Shown: positions 9,348-18,285, numbered from the stretch's first letter. The stretch is 64,000 nt of DNA from Bacteroidota bacterium (GCA_023450085.1 JAEXHI010000024.1:186001-250000); one strand, 5' to 3'. Notes: generated from the sequence alone by a model not told the origin. Numbers and translations: made by a program.

Positions 9348-10155
9348 TGTGAAAGCTGATTACAGCCACATCACCTTAACCGAAGCGGAAGAAGCTGCGG
9401 CAATACATGAAGCAAAAGCCAAAAAAGATGCTTTGTTGCGAATGGAAGCCTACAAACGCAGGCTATACGAAAAACCAGTTTACAAACAGCTGAGCTACGA
9501 TGAACTAGATGCTATAGTTCGTGAAAAACACCATGTGGTAGATGTGCATGATCAAAATTATTCAGCAATGATCGAAAGATATCGTGAACAAAAGGTTTTG
9601 CCGTTCATTCTTAACGATACCAACCGAACCATCTACGAGCAATTATGCCAGTATTTCAGCAACGATGAAGGATTTGAAATGTCGGATAGTTTATCGTTAC
9701 AAAAGGGAATTTTGTTACGTGGCCCTATCGGCTGTGGCAAAACAACCTTAATGCAGATGTTCTGTGTCAATTCATTTCGACCATACGAACTAATTTCCGT
9801 ACGTGTAATCGCAGATAGCTATAGCAAGAATGGTTCTGACGCTCTATACAATTTTTCGAGCTTACAGCGAGCTTATGCTCAGCAAAACTACGGACACACT
9901 GAGATTGGTTTATGCTACGATGATATCGGTACAGAAAACCTCAAAAAGAATTTCGGTAACGAGGTCAACGTAATGCAAGATATCGTTTACAAGCTTTACG
10001 ATCTTAAAAATTTCAGTTTCTTCCACGGAACTACCAATTTGGGATCGGACGGTATCGAAGAAATGTACGGTCCACGTGTAAAGTCTCGCATCTACGAAAT
10101 GTACAATGTGATATCATTCCCTGGCACTGCAAAAGACTGGAGAATAAGCGGCTAA
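9289..10155 (+). CDS. DnaC-like AAA+ helicase loader
   Basis: A 288-aa ATPase with Walker A GPIGCGKTT (residues about 143-151), Walker B LCYDDIG, and a sensor-like FHGTTNL. The N-terminal 100 residues are Ala/Glu-rich and helical. This matches phage DnaC/IstB-type loaders that place the replicative helicase at the phage origin. The start lies inside the end of the DUF4373 gene. No replicative helicase of the phage is visible, so host DnaB is the likely client. Confidence 0.88.
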   Translation: METRANEIQPVSQHISKISNVKADYSHITLTEAEEAAAIHEAKAKKDALLRMEAYKRRLYEKPVYKQLSYDELDAIVREKHHVVDVHDQNYSAMIERYREQKVLPFILNDTNRTIYEQLCQYFSNDEGFEMSDSLSLQKGILLRGPIGCGKTTLMQMFCVNSFRPYELISVRVIADSYSKNGSDALYNFSSLQRAYAQQNYGHTEIGLCYDDIGTENLKKNFGNEVNVMQDIVYKLYDLKNFSFFHGTTNLGSDGIEEMYGPRVKSRIYEMYNVISFPGTAKDWRISG

Positions 10156-10158
10156 GAC

Positions 10159-10257
10159 ATGGATTTAACAATTCAATTAATCACAGTAGTAATCGGCTTA
10201 ACCATCATTTGTGTGGTTGAGCTATGGAAAAAGAGAGTGAGAAAGAATGTCAAATAA
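10159..10257 (+). CDS. Tiny single-span membrane protein, 32 aa
   Basis: A short frame from ATG to TAA giving one hydrophobic segment (about residues 4-22, ending CVVEL) followed by a basic tail (KKRVRKNVK), so N-out/C-in topology is expected. It fills the gap after the helicase loader and overlaps the next start by 11 bp. Function unknown; it is supported by packing and by its clean membrane-plus-basic-tail pattern. Confidence 0.5.
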   Translation: MDLTIQLITVVIGLTIICVVELWKKRVRKNVK

Positions 10258-10564
10258 AAAACAGTGCACTTGCGATATCCCCTTTAGTGATTGTCCTTAT
10301 GCTATGGAGTTCCCTCACGGTGATAAGTGGTATTGCACATTGCCTAAACCAAAAGAAGAAATGCAAGAAAACAAAACACAACAATTTAATCCATCAGAAA
10401 GGCCGAAGCTTCAAGAGGATGGTGATTTAATGATTGTAAAGCTGACTATTGACGGCGAACAATATGATGGTTTCTATGAAGATGGATGGTGGGTTCACTA
10501 CGGAGGATTAAGCGTAGGATATCGGAATATTGATGAAAATGAAATTGAATACTGGACTTATTAA
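10247..10564 (+). CDS. Hypothetical phage protein with N-terminal Cys cluster, 105 aa
   Basis: The first 30 residues hold four cysteines (CTCD, DCPY, WYCT), possibly a zinc site. The C-terminal half is rich in Trp, Tyr, Gly and Glu and looks like a small beta domain. Not recognised. It belongs to a run of short accessory genes between replication and head modules. Confidence 0.65.
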   Translation: MSNKKQCTCDIPFSDCPYAMEFPHGDKWYCTLPKPKEEMQENKTQQFNPSERPKLQEDGDLMIVKLTIDGEQYDGFYEDGWWVHYGGLSVGYRNIDENEIEYWTY

Positions 10565-10574
10565 ACCGCTTTAA

Positions 10575-10880
10575 ATGAACTCAATTATTAATTCGGGGTT
10601 AGTTAAGGCCCGCAAAGATTACCCAACAGATGGTGCTTCTTATTTCGATTTTGCATACAATCACAAAACCAAAGAATACGACATTGAAGAATTTAGGTCC
10701 ATTGAAATGACCGAAGAAGAAATAAAAAGCATTTTAGATGCTAAAGATAGGAATTGGACTATCGCTAAAGGTGAGTTGTATTACTCACAGATAGGTAAGT
10801 TCGAAGGCAATATCTACCACTTTCAAGCAATCAGTGCAATTCACGATATATGTGTTAAATACGATCTATACGAGGAATAA
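10575..10880 (+). CDS. Hypothetical phage protein, 101 aa
   Basis: Acidic, soluble, aromatic-rich protein with a central EEEIKSILDAKD helix. Not recognised. It starts 10 bp after the preceding gene in the accessory cluster. Confidence 0.65.
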   Translation: MNSIINSGLVKARKDYPTDGASYFDFAYNHKTKEYDIEEFRSIEMTEEEIKSILDAKDRNWTIAKGELYYSQIGKFEGNIYHFQAISAIHDICVKYDLYEE

Positions 10881-10884
10881 GACC

Positions 10885-11205
10885 ATGAAAGACCACTTAA
10901 ACAAAAATGTTCTCGTAACAACATCAGCTTGGTTTTTAGCTCCAGATGGCAAGGAGTATAAGGCTGTATACGGAAAGCTTAAAGCTGTTCACGAAGCTGG
11001 AAAAACGCTTGGATTTATCCCAAATCGATCGCATGCCAACTGGTTTATTGAAATTGGAAACATGATTATCATGGGATGCCAGGTAATGTATTTCATCCAA
11101 ACCGACAATTGCAAATTTGACAAATCAGATCATTGGAGTACTGATAATAACGGAAAAGTTTTGGAGCAAAAAGCACCATGCAAAATCTATAATGCAAATG
11201 AATAA
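10885..11205 (+). CDS. Hypothetical phage protein, 106 aa
   Basis: The start chosen is the ATG 4 bp after the preceding stop; a longer frame would overlap that gene. It has an N-terminal DHLNKNVLVTTSAWF segment and a central small-residue beta pattern. Not recognised. Its end overlaps the HNH gene's start. Confidence 0.65.
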   Translation: MKDHLNKNVLVTTSAWFLAPDGKEYKAVYGKLKAVHEAGKTLGFIPNRSHANWFIEIGNMIIMGCQVMYFIQTDNCKFDKSDHWSTDNNGKVLEQKAPCKIYNANE

Positions 11206-11551
11206 ATCCGACAGACAAAAAGTATTTGACAAATATGGCGGCAAATGTGCTTATTGTGGCTGTGAGCTAACCAAAGGTTGGCACGTTGACCATTTCAAGC
11301 CTATTGTTAGAGATTGGATTAAAGGTGGATGCGAAAGGCCAGAAAACGAATGCGCAAGTAACTACATGCCATCCTGTGCGAGCTGTAACATCATGAAAAG
11401 CTCAGAAACACTTGAGGCGTTCAGGAATAAGATTGCGGCATTTGTTAACTCTCTCAACCAATATCACACACAGTACAAATTTGCAAAGCGATATGGCCTT
11501 GTAGAAGAAACAAAAAAGCCAGTTGTTTTCTACTTTGAAACAATTAAATAA
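11198..11551 (+). CDS. HNH endonuclease
   Basis: A 117-aa HNH protein with CAYCGCEL, WHVDHFKPI (the H of the metal site), ECASNYMPSCASCN. The Cys pairs bind structural zinc and the H-N-H core cleaves DNA. HNH proteins near terminase genes often assist packaging, but this one is 2 kb upstream. The start is ambiguous: an ATG 6 bp upstream is also possible. Both overlap the preceding stop. Confidence 0.8.
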   Translation: MNKSDRQKVFDKYGGKCAYCGCELTKGWHVDHFKPIVRDWIKGGCERPENECASNYMPSCASCNIMKSSETLEAFRNKIAAFVNSLNQYHTQYKFAKRYGLVEETKKPVVFYFETIK

Positions 11552-11575
11552 TTAACCTTTTAAAACCTTAAATCA

Positions 11576-11776
11576 ATGAAAGATAACAAGCACCCACTAT
11601 TAGCGGGATTGATAGTCCTTTGCGTAAGCGGCCTGACACTTGGCGACATTATTGCAACAGTCGACGATAAGCAGACCATCACCATCACAGAATTGGCATT
11701 TATGGTAATCAATGTATTGTTCATTATTTGCGGCATAATACTGCTACTGCAAAGAAATACCAGTGAATATGAGTAA
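11576..11776 (+). CDS. Small membrane protein, two spans
   Basis: A 66-aa protein with two hydrophobic segments: PLLAGLIVLCVSGLTLG (residues 6-22) and FMVINVLFIICGIILLL (about 42-58), joined by a polar hairpin with DDKQTITI. Not recognised. It may act at the membrane during infection or lysis, but this is only inferred from its topology. Confidence 0.6.
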   Translation: MKDNKHPLLAGLIVLCVSGLTLGDIIATVDDKQTITITELAFMVINVLFIICGIILLLQRNTSEYE

Positions 11777-11981
11777 TTTCCTTACGAGTAGAGAAAAGAG
11801 CTTCCTGAGCCTTGTTAACCGAGACAAATCGATTGATCAATCAGAAAAGCTAGAATTGGCCGAAAAAATAAAGGAAAATGCACGGCTGCGGTCCGACGGC
11901 TTTAGGCGCAACGTAAAAATTGCGCTAACCGTCATTGCCAACCACAACAACGAGAAATTATTCAATAAGTACATCAAATGA
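11769..11981 (+). CDS. Hypothetical phage protein, 70 aa
   Basis: A mostly helical, basic protein (SREKSFLSLVNRDKSID; RRNVKIALTVIAN). A GTG six bases upstream is in frame; the ATG is preferred. It overlaps the preceding stop by eight bases and its own stop overlaps the next start. Not recognised. Confidence 0.6.
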   Translation: MSNFLTSREKSFLSLVNRDKSIDQSEKLELAEKIKENARLRSDGFRRNVKIALTVIANHNNEKLFNKYIK

Positions 11982-12502
11982 GTATAAAGCCAAAAACAGG
12001 CGAATGCGTTGATTGCGGCCCCGATGAACCGAAACGTTTCATTATGGCTGAAAGATGCTGTGTAGAGCCTTATTTCCACTATCAGAAGCATAAATCTGCG
12101 AAGTATGCAGAGAATAGCAAAAAAAGAAAAAAGGCCAAATCGCTGCGGACACTAGAAAAAGGCGGCATGACCGTAGGTCAATGGTACAATATGCAAATAG
12201 CCCAAATGACCCGTGAATGTGAAAACTGCGGAGCGTATTTAAGCCCCTACAATCCTACGGGGCAACGCTCCTATATTGCTCATATCGTTCCTAAACGGAA
12301 TATTGAGAGCGTAGCGGTACATCCGCTAAATAGAATGTTCCTGTGTGTAGACTGCCATGCCAATTATGACAACTGGTTGAACAAGGATATAATTAAGATG
12401 AAGTGCTGGCCGTTAGCTGTCCATAGGTTCGATTTATTTAAGCATCTTATTGAGCCAAACGAGTACAAGCACCTACGTGATTGCTTTAAAGCCTTAACAT
12501 AA
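11978..12502 (+). CDS. HNH-type zinc protein, 174 aa
   Basis: Two Cys pairs are visible (CVDCG near residue 8 and CENCGAY near 80), then AHIVPKR, and NRMFLCVDCHANYDN. This resembles an HNH fold (His-Pro-Lys... Asn... Cys-x2-Cys-His). It may be a second endonuclease or a NinG-like recombination protein. The N-terminal Cys site is extra. It is the last gene of the rightward early cluster, followed by a 72-bp gap. Confidence 0.65.
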   Translation: MSIKPKTGECVDCGPDEPKRFIMAERCCVEPYFHYQKHKSAKYAENSKKRKKAKSLRTLEKGGMTVGQWYNMQIAQMTRECENCGAYLSPYNPTGQRSYIAHIVPKRNIESVAVHPLNRMFLCVDCHANYDNWLNKDIIKMKCWPLAVHRFDLFKHLIEPNEYKHLRDCFKALT

Positions 12503-12574
12503 AGTTGAATTTTATTAAACTATTTCAACTTGTAAAAATTAGTTGTACTTTAGCGGAAATACCAAAGCAACTTT

Positions 12575-13255
12575 ATGATTGAAGTTAACGTAAAATCGAA
12601 TATTGAAGAATTTTCAGCTTTAGCGTCTAGGCTTTCCAAAAAACAGATTGCAAAAGCGACTAGTGATGCTATAAACAAGACATTGTTACTTGGCAGAAGT
12701 GAATCAAGAAAGCAAGTAAAGCGCATTTACAACATTCCAAACCGATATCTTAACTACATAGACGTAAAACGCTCAAAACCTTCAAATTTAATAGGAAATA
12801 TTTTCGCTAGAACCATTCCGTTACCGATGGATGCATTCAATCCAGTTTTTAACCAAGTAAGAAACGGAGCCATTGTCGGTCGATTACGAATAACTAGACG
12901 AGGTCAATTAAGACAGTCATCTGCTAGGGGTAAAAACGCTACTGGAGGTGTGACGATTGAAGTAAAAAAAGGTCGGAAAACAATCGTTCCATACGCATTT
13001 TTGCTGCCAGGCTCAAAACCTAGGGTTTTTGCCCGTGGTGACTACGAAAGCGGGGGCCGATATGCCTTTGTAAGAAGGCACCACAGAGAGGTTAATAGCA
13101 ATAATAATGATAGGGTTACTAATATGCTCTCTGTGACGATATACGGGGCATTGATAAACAACTCAGTACTGCCTACCGTCGAAAGACGTGTAGCTGACAA
13201 TTTCAATAGATTATACGAAAATGCACTCAACAGGCTCATATCCAATAGTGTATAG
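12575..13255 (+). CDS. Phage minor tail protein Z family (GPZ)
   Basis: A 226-aa basic protein with the family order: an N-terminal helix with LSKKQIAKATSDAINKT, SESRKQVKRIYNIP, a PLPMDAFNP segment, then KTIVPYAFLLPGSKPRVFARG. This matches minor tail protein Z (lambda/Mu/P2-type tail completion). Its place upstream of the terminase, instead of among tail genes, is unusual. The stop codon lies in a perfect 10-bp inverted repeat. Confidence 0.7.
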   Translation: MIEVNVKSNIEEFSALASRLSKKQIAKATSDAINKTLLLGRSESRKQVKRIYNIPNRYLNYIDVKRSKPSNLIGNIFARTIPLPMDAFNPVFNQVRNGAIVGRLRITRRGQLRQSSARGKNATGGVTIEVKKGRKTIVPYAFLLPGSKPRVFARGDYESGGRYAFVRRHHREVNSNNNDRVTNMLSVTIYGALINNSVLPTVERRVADNFNRLYENALNRLISNSV

Positions 13256-13445
13256 TAATCTATACACTACTACCACCACATCAAAAAGTGTACTAAAAAA
13301 TATACACCCATACATACCATCAAAAAGTGTATGTTTTTTAGTACACTTTTTTTGGGTCCTCCCGAACGTTAAAGCTTGCGGTCACCCGTGATTTCGGGTT
13401 TTGTTTAGTGACAGCGATTTTCTAAGTCCGAATTTTTGAAAAGTA
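13246..13445 (+). other. Palindrome-rich gap before terminase: candidate cos/packaging site
   Basis: Holds three nested signals. (1) A perfect 10-bp inverted repeat, TAGTGTATAG/CTATACACTA (13246-13255 and 13260-13269), over the preceding stop. (2) A 25-bp inverted repeat with one mismatch (13283-13307 and 13327-13351; loop 19 nt); the core AGTGTA appears in every arm. (3) A GC-richer tract, GGGTCCTCCCGAACGTT, followed by CCCGTGATTTCGGG and a T run. The site lies immediately upstream of the small terminase gene, where lambda keeps cos. Whether it is cos, an operator or a terminator is inference. Confidence 0.55.
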
Positions 13446-14333
13446 ATGGCAAAAAAAGAAGTAGAATTTTTATCAAAGAATGCGTACGCTGCCTATCTCG
13501 GAATAAACGAGAAAGCGGTACGTAATGCCATTACTACTGGTAAGATAAAAAAAGGTTGGGATGCCGAAAAGAAGAAGATTATTAAGCATATCGCTGATAA
13601 GGAATTTGGTGTGCTTCATCAAGTTGCGAAGGTTCAAAGAGGTGTTAGTAAAGCGGATGTTTTTAATAAAATACAAGTCCGAAAAAAATCTGAAAATTCG
13701 GAACAAAATCAGCCAACTTCGGAAAAACTCAACAAGTCCGAAAAAACTGGTGTAGATACGGTATTAAACTCGGACAATTCCATCGATGTTATTCGACCAG
13801 ATGGCGCAACAAAAATAGTGATTGTAGGTGGTAAGAGCCTGCAAAATGAATTTGAGGTTAAGGATGCTACAAACGAAAAATATAGCAATCGGAGAAACAA
13901 AAATGCTGTAATGGGCAAACCAAGCCGACCATCTAAGAAAGCAAACCAGGAAGCAGATGAAGATGATAGTGATGATGACCTAGAGCTAATAGGATTAGAT
14001 TTTAATCCGAACGCAAGTTTGCAGGATGTGATTAAGCTAATACAGGTAACACCATACCTAAGTTATGCTGATGCACTTACAAAACGAGAGATTGTGGGGC
14101 TGGCAATGGACAAAATTAAGCTTGAAGAATTAGATGGTCTGTTGGTACGTAAAACAGAAGTTGAAAGAAATCTTTTCACGATTGGTGATCGGCTTAAAAA
14201 AGCTCTTTTAGCAATTCCTGTAAGATGTGCCGATGAACTTTTAAATGCTACTAATAAAGTGGAAGCTGTCAACATAATGACTGAAGAAATTAATTTGGTA
14301 TTAAATACGTTTGCAAACTTTGAAAACTCATGA
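13446..14333 (+). CDS. Terminase small subunit (Nu1-like)
   Basis: A 295-aa protein. N-terminal residues 1-45 form a MerR/Nu1-type winged helix (LSKNAYAAYLGINEKAVRNAI, DNA binding). The middle, residues 75-170, is polar, acidic and low in complexity; the C-terminal 110 residues hold LVRKTEVERNLFTIGDRL and ALLAIPVRCADEL, typical of Nu1 relatives that dock on the large subunit. It would recognise the packaging site lying just upstream. Longer than lambda Nu1 (181 aa) because of the linker. The stop overlaps the large subunit's start. Confidence 0.85.
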   Translation: MAKKEVEFLSKNAYAAYLGINEKAVRNAITTGKIKKGWDAEKKKIIKHIADKEFGVLHQVAKVQRGVSKADVFNKIQVRKKSENSEQNQPTSEKLNKSEKTGVDTVLNSDNSIDVIRPDGATKIVIVGGKSLQNEFEVKDATNEKYSNRRNKNAVMGKPSRPSKKANQEADEDDSDDDLELIGLDFNPNASLQDVIKLIQVTPYLSYADALTKREIVGLAMDKIKLEELDGLLVRKTEVERNLFTIGDRLKKALLAIPVRCADELLNATNKVEAVNIMTEEINLVLNTFANFENS

Positions 14334-16213
14334 GTTCGGAACAATTAGACTATAGTTTGGTTGCAGGATTTTTACGTGGACTTCGTCCGGACCCTGTTTT
14401 ATTGGTTTCTGAATGGGCCGACAATTATCGTATCCTACCCCCTACCGTTGCTGAACCTGGACCATTTAGAACATCACGCACGCCATACCTTCGTGAAATT
14501 ATGGATAAACTATCATCCACCAATTCAGCTCAGGTGGTGGTGTTTAAAAAGTGCTCTCAAATCGGAGCTACTGAAAGTGGTAATAATTGGTTAGGCTACA
14601 TTATCGATGTTGCTCCAGGTGTGCTACTTTATGTCATGCCAACTGATGCGATGATGAAGAAAACATCTAAAACCCGTATCGCTCCAATGATTAAGGAAAG
14701 CGAGAGACTTTCTGCTAAGATCAAGCCAGCAAGAAGCAGGGATAGCGGTAATACGATTTTAGAAAAAGAGTTTGAAGGTGGTGCAGTTACTATGGTTGGC
14801 GCAAATTCTCCTGTGGGCTTGGCGTCTACTCCAGTTAGGTTTGTATACCTAGATGAATGCGATAGGTATCCGTTAGATGTTGGCGGTGAGGGAGATGTAA
14901 TTTCTTTAGCCACTACCCGTACGGCAACTTATGGAGAGCGCAAGAAAATATTTATTACCTCTACACCAACCTTAGAGGGTGCAAGTATCATTGATAGAGA
15001 ATTTGAGAAAACTGGCCAGCGTTATTATATGGTCCCTTGTCCACATTGCTCTACAATGATTGATTTGAAATTTGAGCAACTTCGCTGGGAAGCCAACAAT
15101 TACAAAGATGTTTATTACCAATGTCAAGACTGTGGAGAGAAAATCACCGAACGACATAAAAAGCGGATGCTAGAGAATGGAGAATGGCAGGCATCTGTCC
15201 CATCTGCAGAAGATGGTGTAACTTTCGGATACCATTTAAACGCACTTTATTCACCTGTCGGTTGGTATTCTTGGTCACAGATGGCAAAAGAACATGACGA
15301 AGCACAAAATGATTTACCGAAATTAATCACATTCACTAATACAAAATTGGGTGAAGTTTTTCGAGCGCAGGGTGATAGCCCAGAATGGCAAAATATTTAT
15401 AACCGCCGTGAGCAATATATCACCAATAAACCGTCAAATAAGGTCGTATTTCTTACAGCTGGTGTTGATGTTCAAAAGGACCGTTTGGAATTAGAGATCG
15501 TAGGCTGGTGCAAAGGAAAGGAGAATTTTTCAATTGATTATCGTGTGTTACTTGGTAATACAGAAACATCAGATGCTCCAGTATGGAAGCAATTAAGTGC
15601 TGTTCTTGATGAAACTTTTATTAGAGAAGATCAGTCACAAATGCAAATTGCGATGATGGCTGTAGATAGCGGTTATAATACATCAGTAGTTTATGAGTTT
15701 GCCAGAAAGCACGTCGGCAAAGTGATACCAACTAAAGGTCAAGATACTCAAATATTAATGGTTAGTGCGCCACGAGCAGTTGATACTTCAAGGTCTGGAA
15801 AAAAAATTGGTGCTGTAAAGGTTTGGAATATTGGTGTATCAGTAATTAAATCGGAGGTTTACGGCCACTTGCAGCTACAACAAAATGAAGATGGTACATA
15901 TCCAACAGGCTATTGCCATTTCCCGCAATACGATCAGCATTATTTTAAAGGGATTACTGCTGAAAAATTTACGAAGACAACAAATAAAAAAGGTCATACA
16001 GTCTATGCTTGGATTAAAAGCTTCGAAAGAAATGAGCCTCTCGACTGTAGAGTTTATGCACGAGCTGCCGCGAATGTTGTTGGTATCGATCGATTTACAG
16101 ATCAACAATGGGACAGACTGTATAATGATACTATGCTTTTGGTCGCAAAAAAACAGGATACACCTAAAAATAAACCTACGACAAAACCAAAGAAAAAAAG
16201 TTCCTTTTGGTAA
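14330..16213 (+). CDS. Terminase large subunit (GpA family)
   Basis: A 627-aa packaging motor. ATPase: Walker A-like VVFKKCSQIGATES (about residues 62-75) and Walker B VYLDECDRY (Asp175). A zinc-ribbon CPHC...CQDCG follows at about 233-265. The nuclease domain starts near LTAGVDVQKDRLELEIVGW, whose Asp is a likely metal ligand. Lambda GpA enzymes cut at cos, so cohesive ends are expected. It cleaves and pumps DNA into the prohead through the portal. Its length is normal for the family. Confidence 0.92.
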   Translation: MSSEQLDYSLVAGFLRGLRPDPVLLVSEWADNYRILPPTVAEPGPFRTSRTPYLREIMDKLSSTNSAQVVVFKKCSQIGATESGNNWLGYIIDVAPGVLLYVMPTDAMMKKTSKTRIAPMIKESERLSAKIKPARSRDSGNTILEKEFEGGAVTMVGANSPVGLASTPVRFVYLDECDRYPLDVGGEGDVISLATTRTATYGERKKIFITSTPTLEGASIIDREFEKTGQRYYMVPCPHCSTMIDLKFEQLRWEANNYKDVYYQCQDCGEKITERHKKRMLENGEWQASVPSAEDGVTFGYHLNALYSPVGWYSWSQMAKEHDEAQNDLPKLITFTNTKLGEVFRAQGDSPEWQNIYNRREQYITNKPSNKVVFLTAGVDVQKDRLELEIVGWCKGKENFSIDYRVLLGNTETSDAPVWKQLSAVLDETFIREDQSQMQIAMMAVDSGYNTSVVYEFARKHVGKVIPTKGQDTQILMVSAPRAVDTSRSGKKIGAVKVWNIGVSVIKSEVYGHLQLQQNEDGTYPTGYCHFPQYDQHYFKGITAEKFTKTTNKKGHTVYAWIKSFERNEPLDCRVYARAAANVVGIDRFTDQQWDRLYNDTMLLVAKKQDTPKNKPTTKPKKKSSFW

Positions 16214-16245
16214 TAAAGTTTCATAATATTAAACCATTTCAACTA

Positions 16246-16545
16246 ATGAATAGTACTAGACCAGACCAAATCATTAATGCCGTTTGTAATCATTTCGGTA
16301 TTGAACGCCAAGAATTGGAGAGCAGAAAAGATCACCAATCAGCTTACATGCGTGACATTTGTTTTTATCTAATTAAAAAAGAAACTTACTTGTCTCACAA
16401 AATGATTGGGGGCACTCTTAAACGTGGGGAATGCGTAAGTCGTGCAGGTCTCGTTAAAACCGAGAACCTCTTATCTATAAAAGATAGAAGAATTTTAGCG
16501 GATTTAAACAAAATTAATACACTGTTGGGTACATTTACCCAATAA
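16246..16545 (+). CDS. DnaA domain IV-like DNA-binding protein, 99 aa
   Basis: A helix-turn-helix protein with IINAVCNHFGI, RDICFYLIKKETYLSHKMIGG and AGLVKTENLL, similar in pattern to the C-terminal DNA-binding domain of DnaA (RQ-AMYLxRE...IG..FGGRDHxTV). There is no AAA+ domain. Such stand-alone DnaA-like proteins in phages may bind DnaA boxes or control expression. It sits between terminase and gpW, where nothing similar occurs in lambda. Start: the internal ATG; a TTG upstream is possible. Confidence 0.6.
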   Translation: MNSTRPDQIINAVCNHFGIERQELESRKDHQSAYMRDICFYLIKKETYLSHKMIGGTLKRGECVSRAGLVKTENLLSIKDRRILADLNKINTLLGTFTQ

Positions 16546-16554
16546 TCACAAAGC

Positions 16555-16755
16555 ATGTACACCCAGGAGCAATATAACGCATTATGCGAAGCAATTTCGC
16601 AGGGCGCACTTCGTGTGCGGTATGGCGATAAGGAAGTTGAGTATAGAAGTTTAAGTGAAATGCTAACTATTAAAAAGCTAATGGAAGATCAGTTGTCCAG
16701 CAATAAAATCCCTAACAATAGAACTTTCGCAAAATTTAGTAAAGGAATTAGATAA
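16555..16755 (+). CDS. Head-to-tail joining protein gpW-like
   Basis: A 66-aa protein with YTQEQYNALCEAISQG, then VRYGDKEVEYRSLSEMLTIKKLMEDQL. It has the length (lambda gpW is 68 aa), the beta-hairpin-plus-helix pattern, and the position between large terminase and portal expected for gpW, which closes the filled head at the portal and prepares it for the tail. Confidence 0.8.
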   Translation: MYTQEQYNALCEAISQGALRVRYGDKEVEYRSLSEMLTIKKLMEDQLSSNKIPNNRTFAKFSKGIR

Positions 16756-16757
16756 TC

Positions 16758-18224
16758 ATGGATTTAATAGCCAGCTTTTTACGAGTTGTAGCGCCAGGTG
16801 CTGCAGTTAGAAGGGTACAAAACCAAATAGCTTTTGATACGTTGACTAAGGCTAAAAGACGCTTTGAAGGTGCAGGCCGTGGCAGAAGGTTCAATGACAC
16901 AGGTATTGTGACGGGTTCGCAAAATACGGACATTAATGAAAATCTGATCACATTAAGGCAACGCTCACGGGACGCTGCCAAAAATAATCCGTACGCTAAG
17001 AATGGCGTACGTAGAATTGCTAATAATGTGATCGGTACTGGTATTCTTGCTAATCCTGTAGCTCCAAATAACACGGCCCTTAAAGCTGCTAAAAAAGTAT
17101 GGCAAAGTTGGGCTGATTTTACCCATTGTGATTTTGACGGTTTACAAAATTTTTACGGTATAGAGCACCTGGTTATGAAAACAGTTGCCAAATCTGGCGA
17201 ATGTTATGTTAGACGAGTTTGGAAGAAGAAGAAAAAAAGCAAATCTATTATTCCGCTCAGACTGCAGGTATTAGATCCAGACTTCATAGATCATGGGAAA
17301 AACTCTCCATATCCTTTAGATAATGGTGAATACACGGTAGCTGGTATACAATACAATAAAGACGGTGAGCGTATTGCGTATTGGGTGTTCGATAGGCATC
17401 CAAATGAAGTTTATGCGGAAAGTAAGCCTGTCCCAGCAGCTGATATTATACATGTGTTTGAGGTAGATGACCCAGGACAAATGCACGGTGTGCCATTCGC
17501 ATCATCCATATTGCTTCGAATGCAAGATTTCGATGATTTCGAAGATGCGCAATTGATGAAGCAAAAAATAGCAGCTTGTTTTTCTGCGTTTGTGACCCAG
17601 AGTGCCGATAATGGAATAGGTGCATCAGATGGTGAAGAATTAACAGAGCGTGTCGAACCAGGTATCATACAACGATTAAATCCTGGTGAAGAAGTTACCT
17701 TTGCAAGTCCGCCTACTGTAGAGGGGTTTAGAGATTTTTCACGCCAAAATCTGCAAGGACAAGCTGCAGGAATGGGAATGAGCTACGAAGCGTATAGTGG
17801 CGATTTAAGCGGCGTTAACTTTTCTAGTGGTAGAATGGGCTGGCTTGAGTTCCAGCGTGGTGTAGAAATTTTACAGTGGAATATGATTATTCCAATGTTC
17901 TTGAATAAAGTGTGGGACTGGTTTATCCAGGCAGCATATATAGCGGGTGCCATTCGTACAATGGATATTTCGGTTACATGGACCGCACCACGCCGTGAAA
18001 TGATTGATCCATTGAAAGAAATACAAGCCAAAATAAAGCAGATTAGAGCTGGTTTAATTTCTTGGCAGGACGCAGTTCGTGAACTTGGCTACAATCCAGA
18101 TGAGATCATAACTCAGATGTCACAAGATAAAAATCGTTTTGATAGTAATGGACTTATGCCAGAAAGTGACCCCAGATATGATGCGGACAAACTATCGAAA
18201 GTTGAAGAAACTGAAACTAATTAA
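16758..18224 (+). CDS. Portal protein (lambda B family)
   Basis: A 488-aa portal protein. It has SRDAAKNNPYAKNGVRRIANNVIG near the start, a basic patch KKKKKSKS, RLQVLDPDFIDHG, VFEVDDPGQMHGVPFASSIL in the middle and a C-terminal NVSSGRMGWLEFQRG. The protein forms the 12-mer channel through which DNA enters and leaves. Starts 2 bp after gpW; the order matches lambda (A-W-B). Length is a little below lambda's 533 aa. Confidence 0.9.
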   Translation: MDLIASFLRVVAPGAAVRRVQNQIAFDTLTKAKRRFEGAGRGRRFNDTGIVTGSQNTDINENLITLRQRSRDAAKNNPYAKNGVRRIANNVIGTGILANPVAPNNTALKAAKKVWQSWADFTHCDFDGLQNFYGIEHLVMKTVAKSGECYVRRVWKKKKKSKSIIPLRLQVLDPDFIDHGKNSPYPLDNGEYTVAGIQYNKDGERIAYWVFDRHPNEVYAESKPVPAADIIHVFEVDDPGQMHGVPFASSILLRMQDFDDFEDAQLMKQKIAACFSAFVTQSADNGIGASDGEELTERVEPGIIQRLNPGEEVTFASPPTVEGFRDFSRQNLQGQAAGMGMSYEAYSGDLSGVNFSSGRMGWLEFQRGVEILQWNMIIPMFLNKVWDWFIQAAYIAGAIRTMDISVTWTAPRREMIDPLKEIQAKIKQIRAGLISWQDAVRELGYNPDEIITQMSQDKNRFDSNGLMPESDPRYDADKLSKVEETETN

Positions 18225-18285
18225 ACATGATGTTTACACTATTATTCCGCTAAATATTGTTTTAACCGCAAGTTAATTTTACACC

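Noticed and set aside
12503..12574. Possible promoter TACTTTAG before the tail protein Z gene.
   Set aside because: Only a partial -7 and no TTG at the right distance; not convincing.
18225..18285. Possible promoter TAATTTTA before the protease-capsid gene.
   Set aside because: One mismatch and no -33 element at 19-20 bp.
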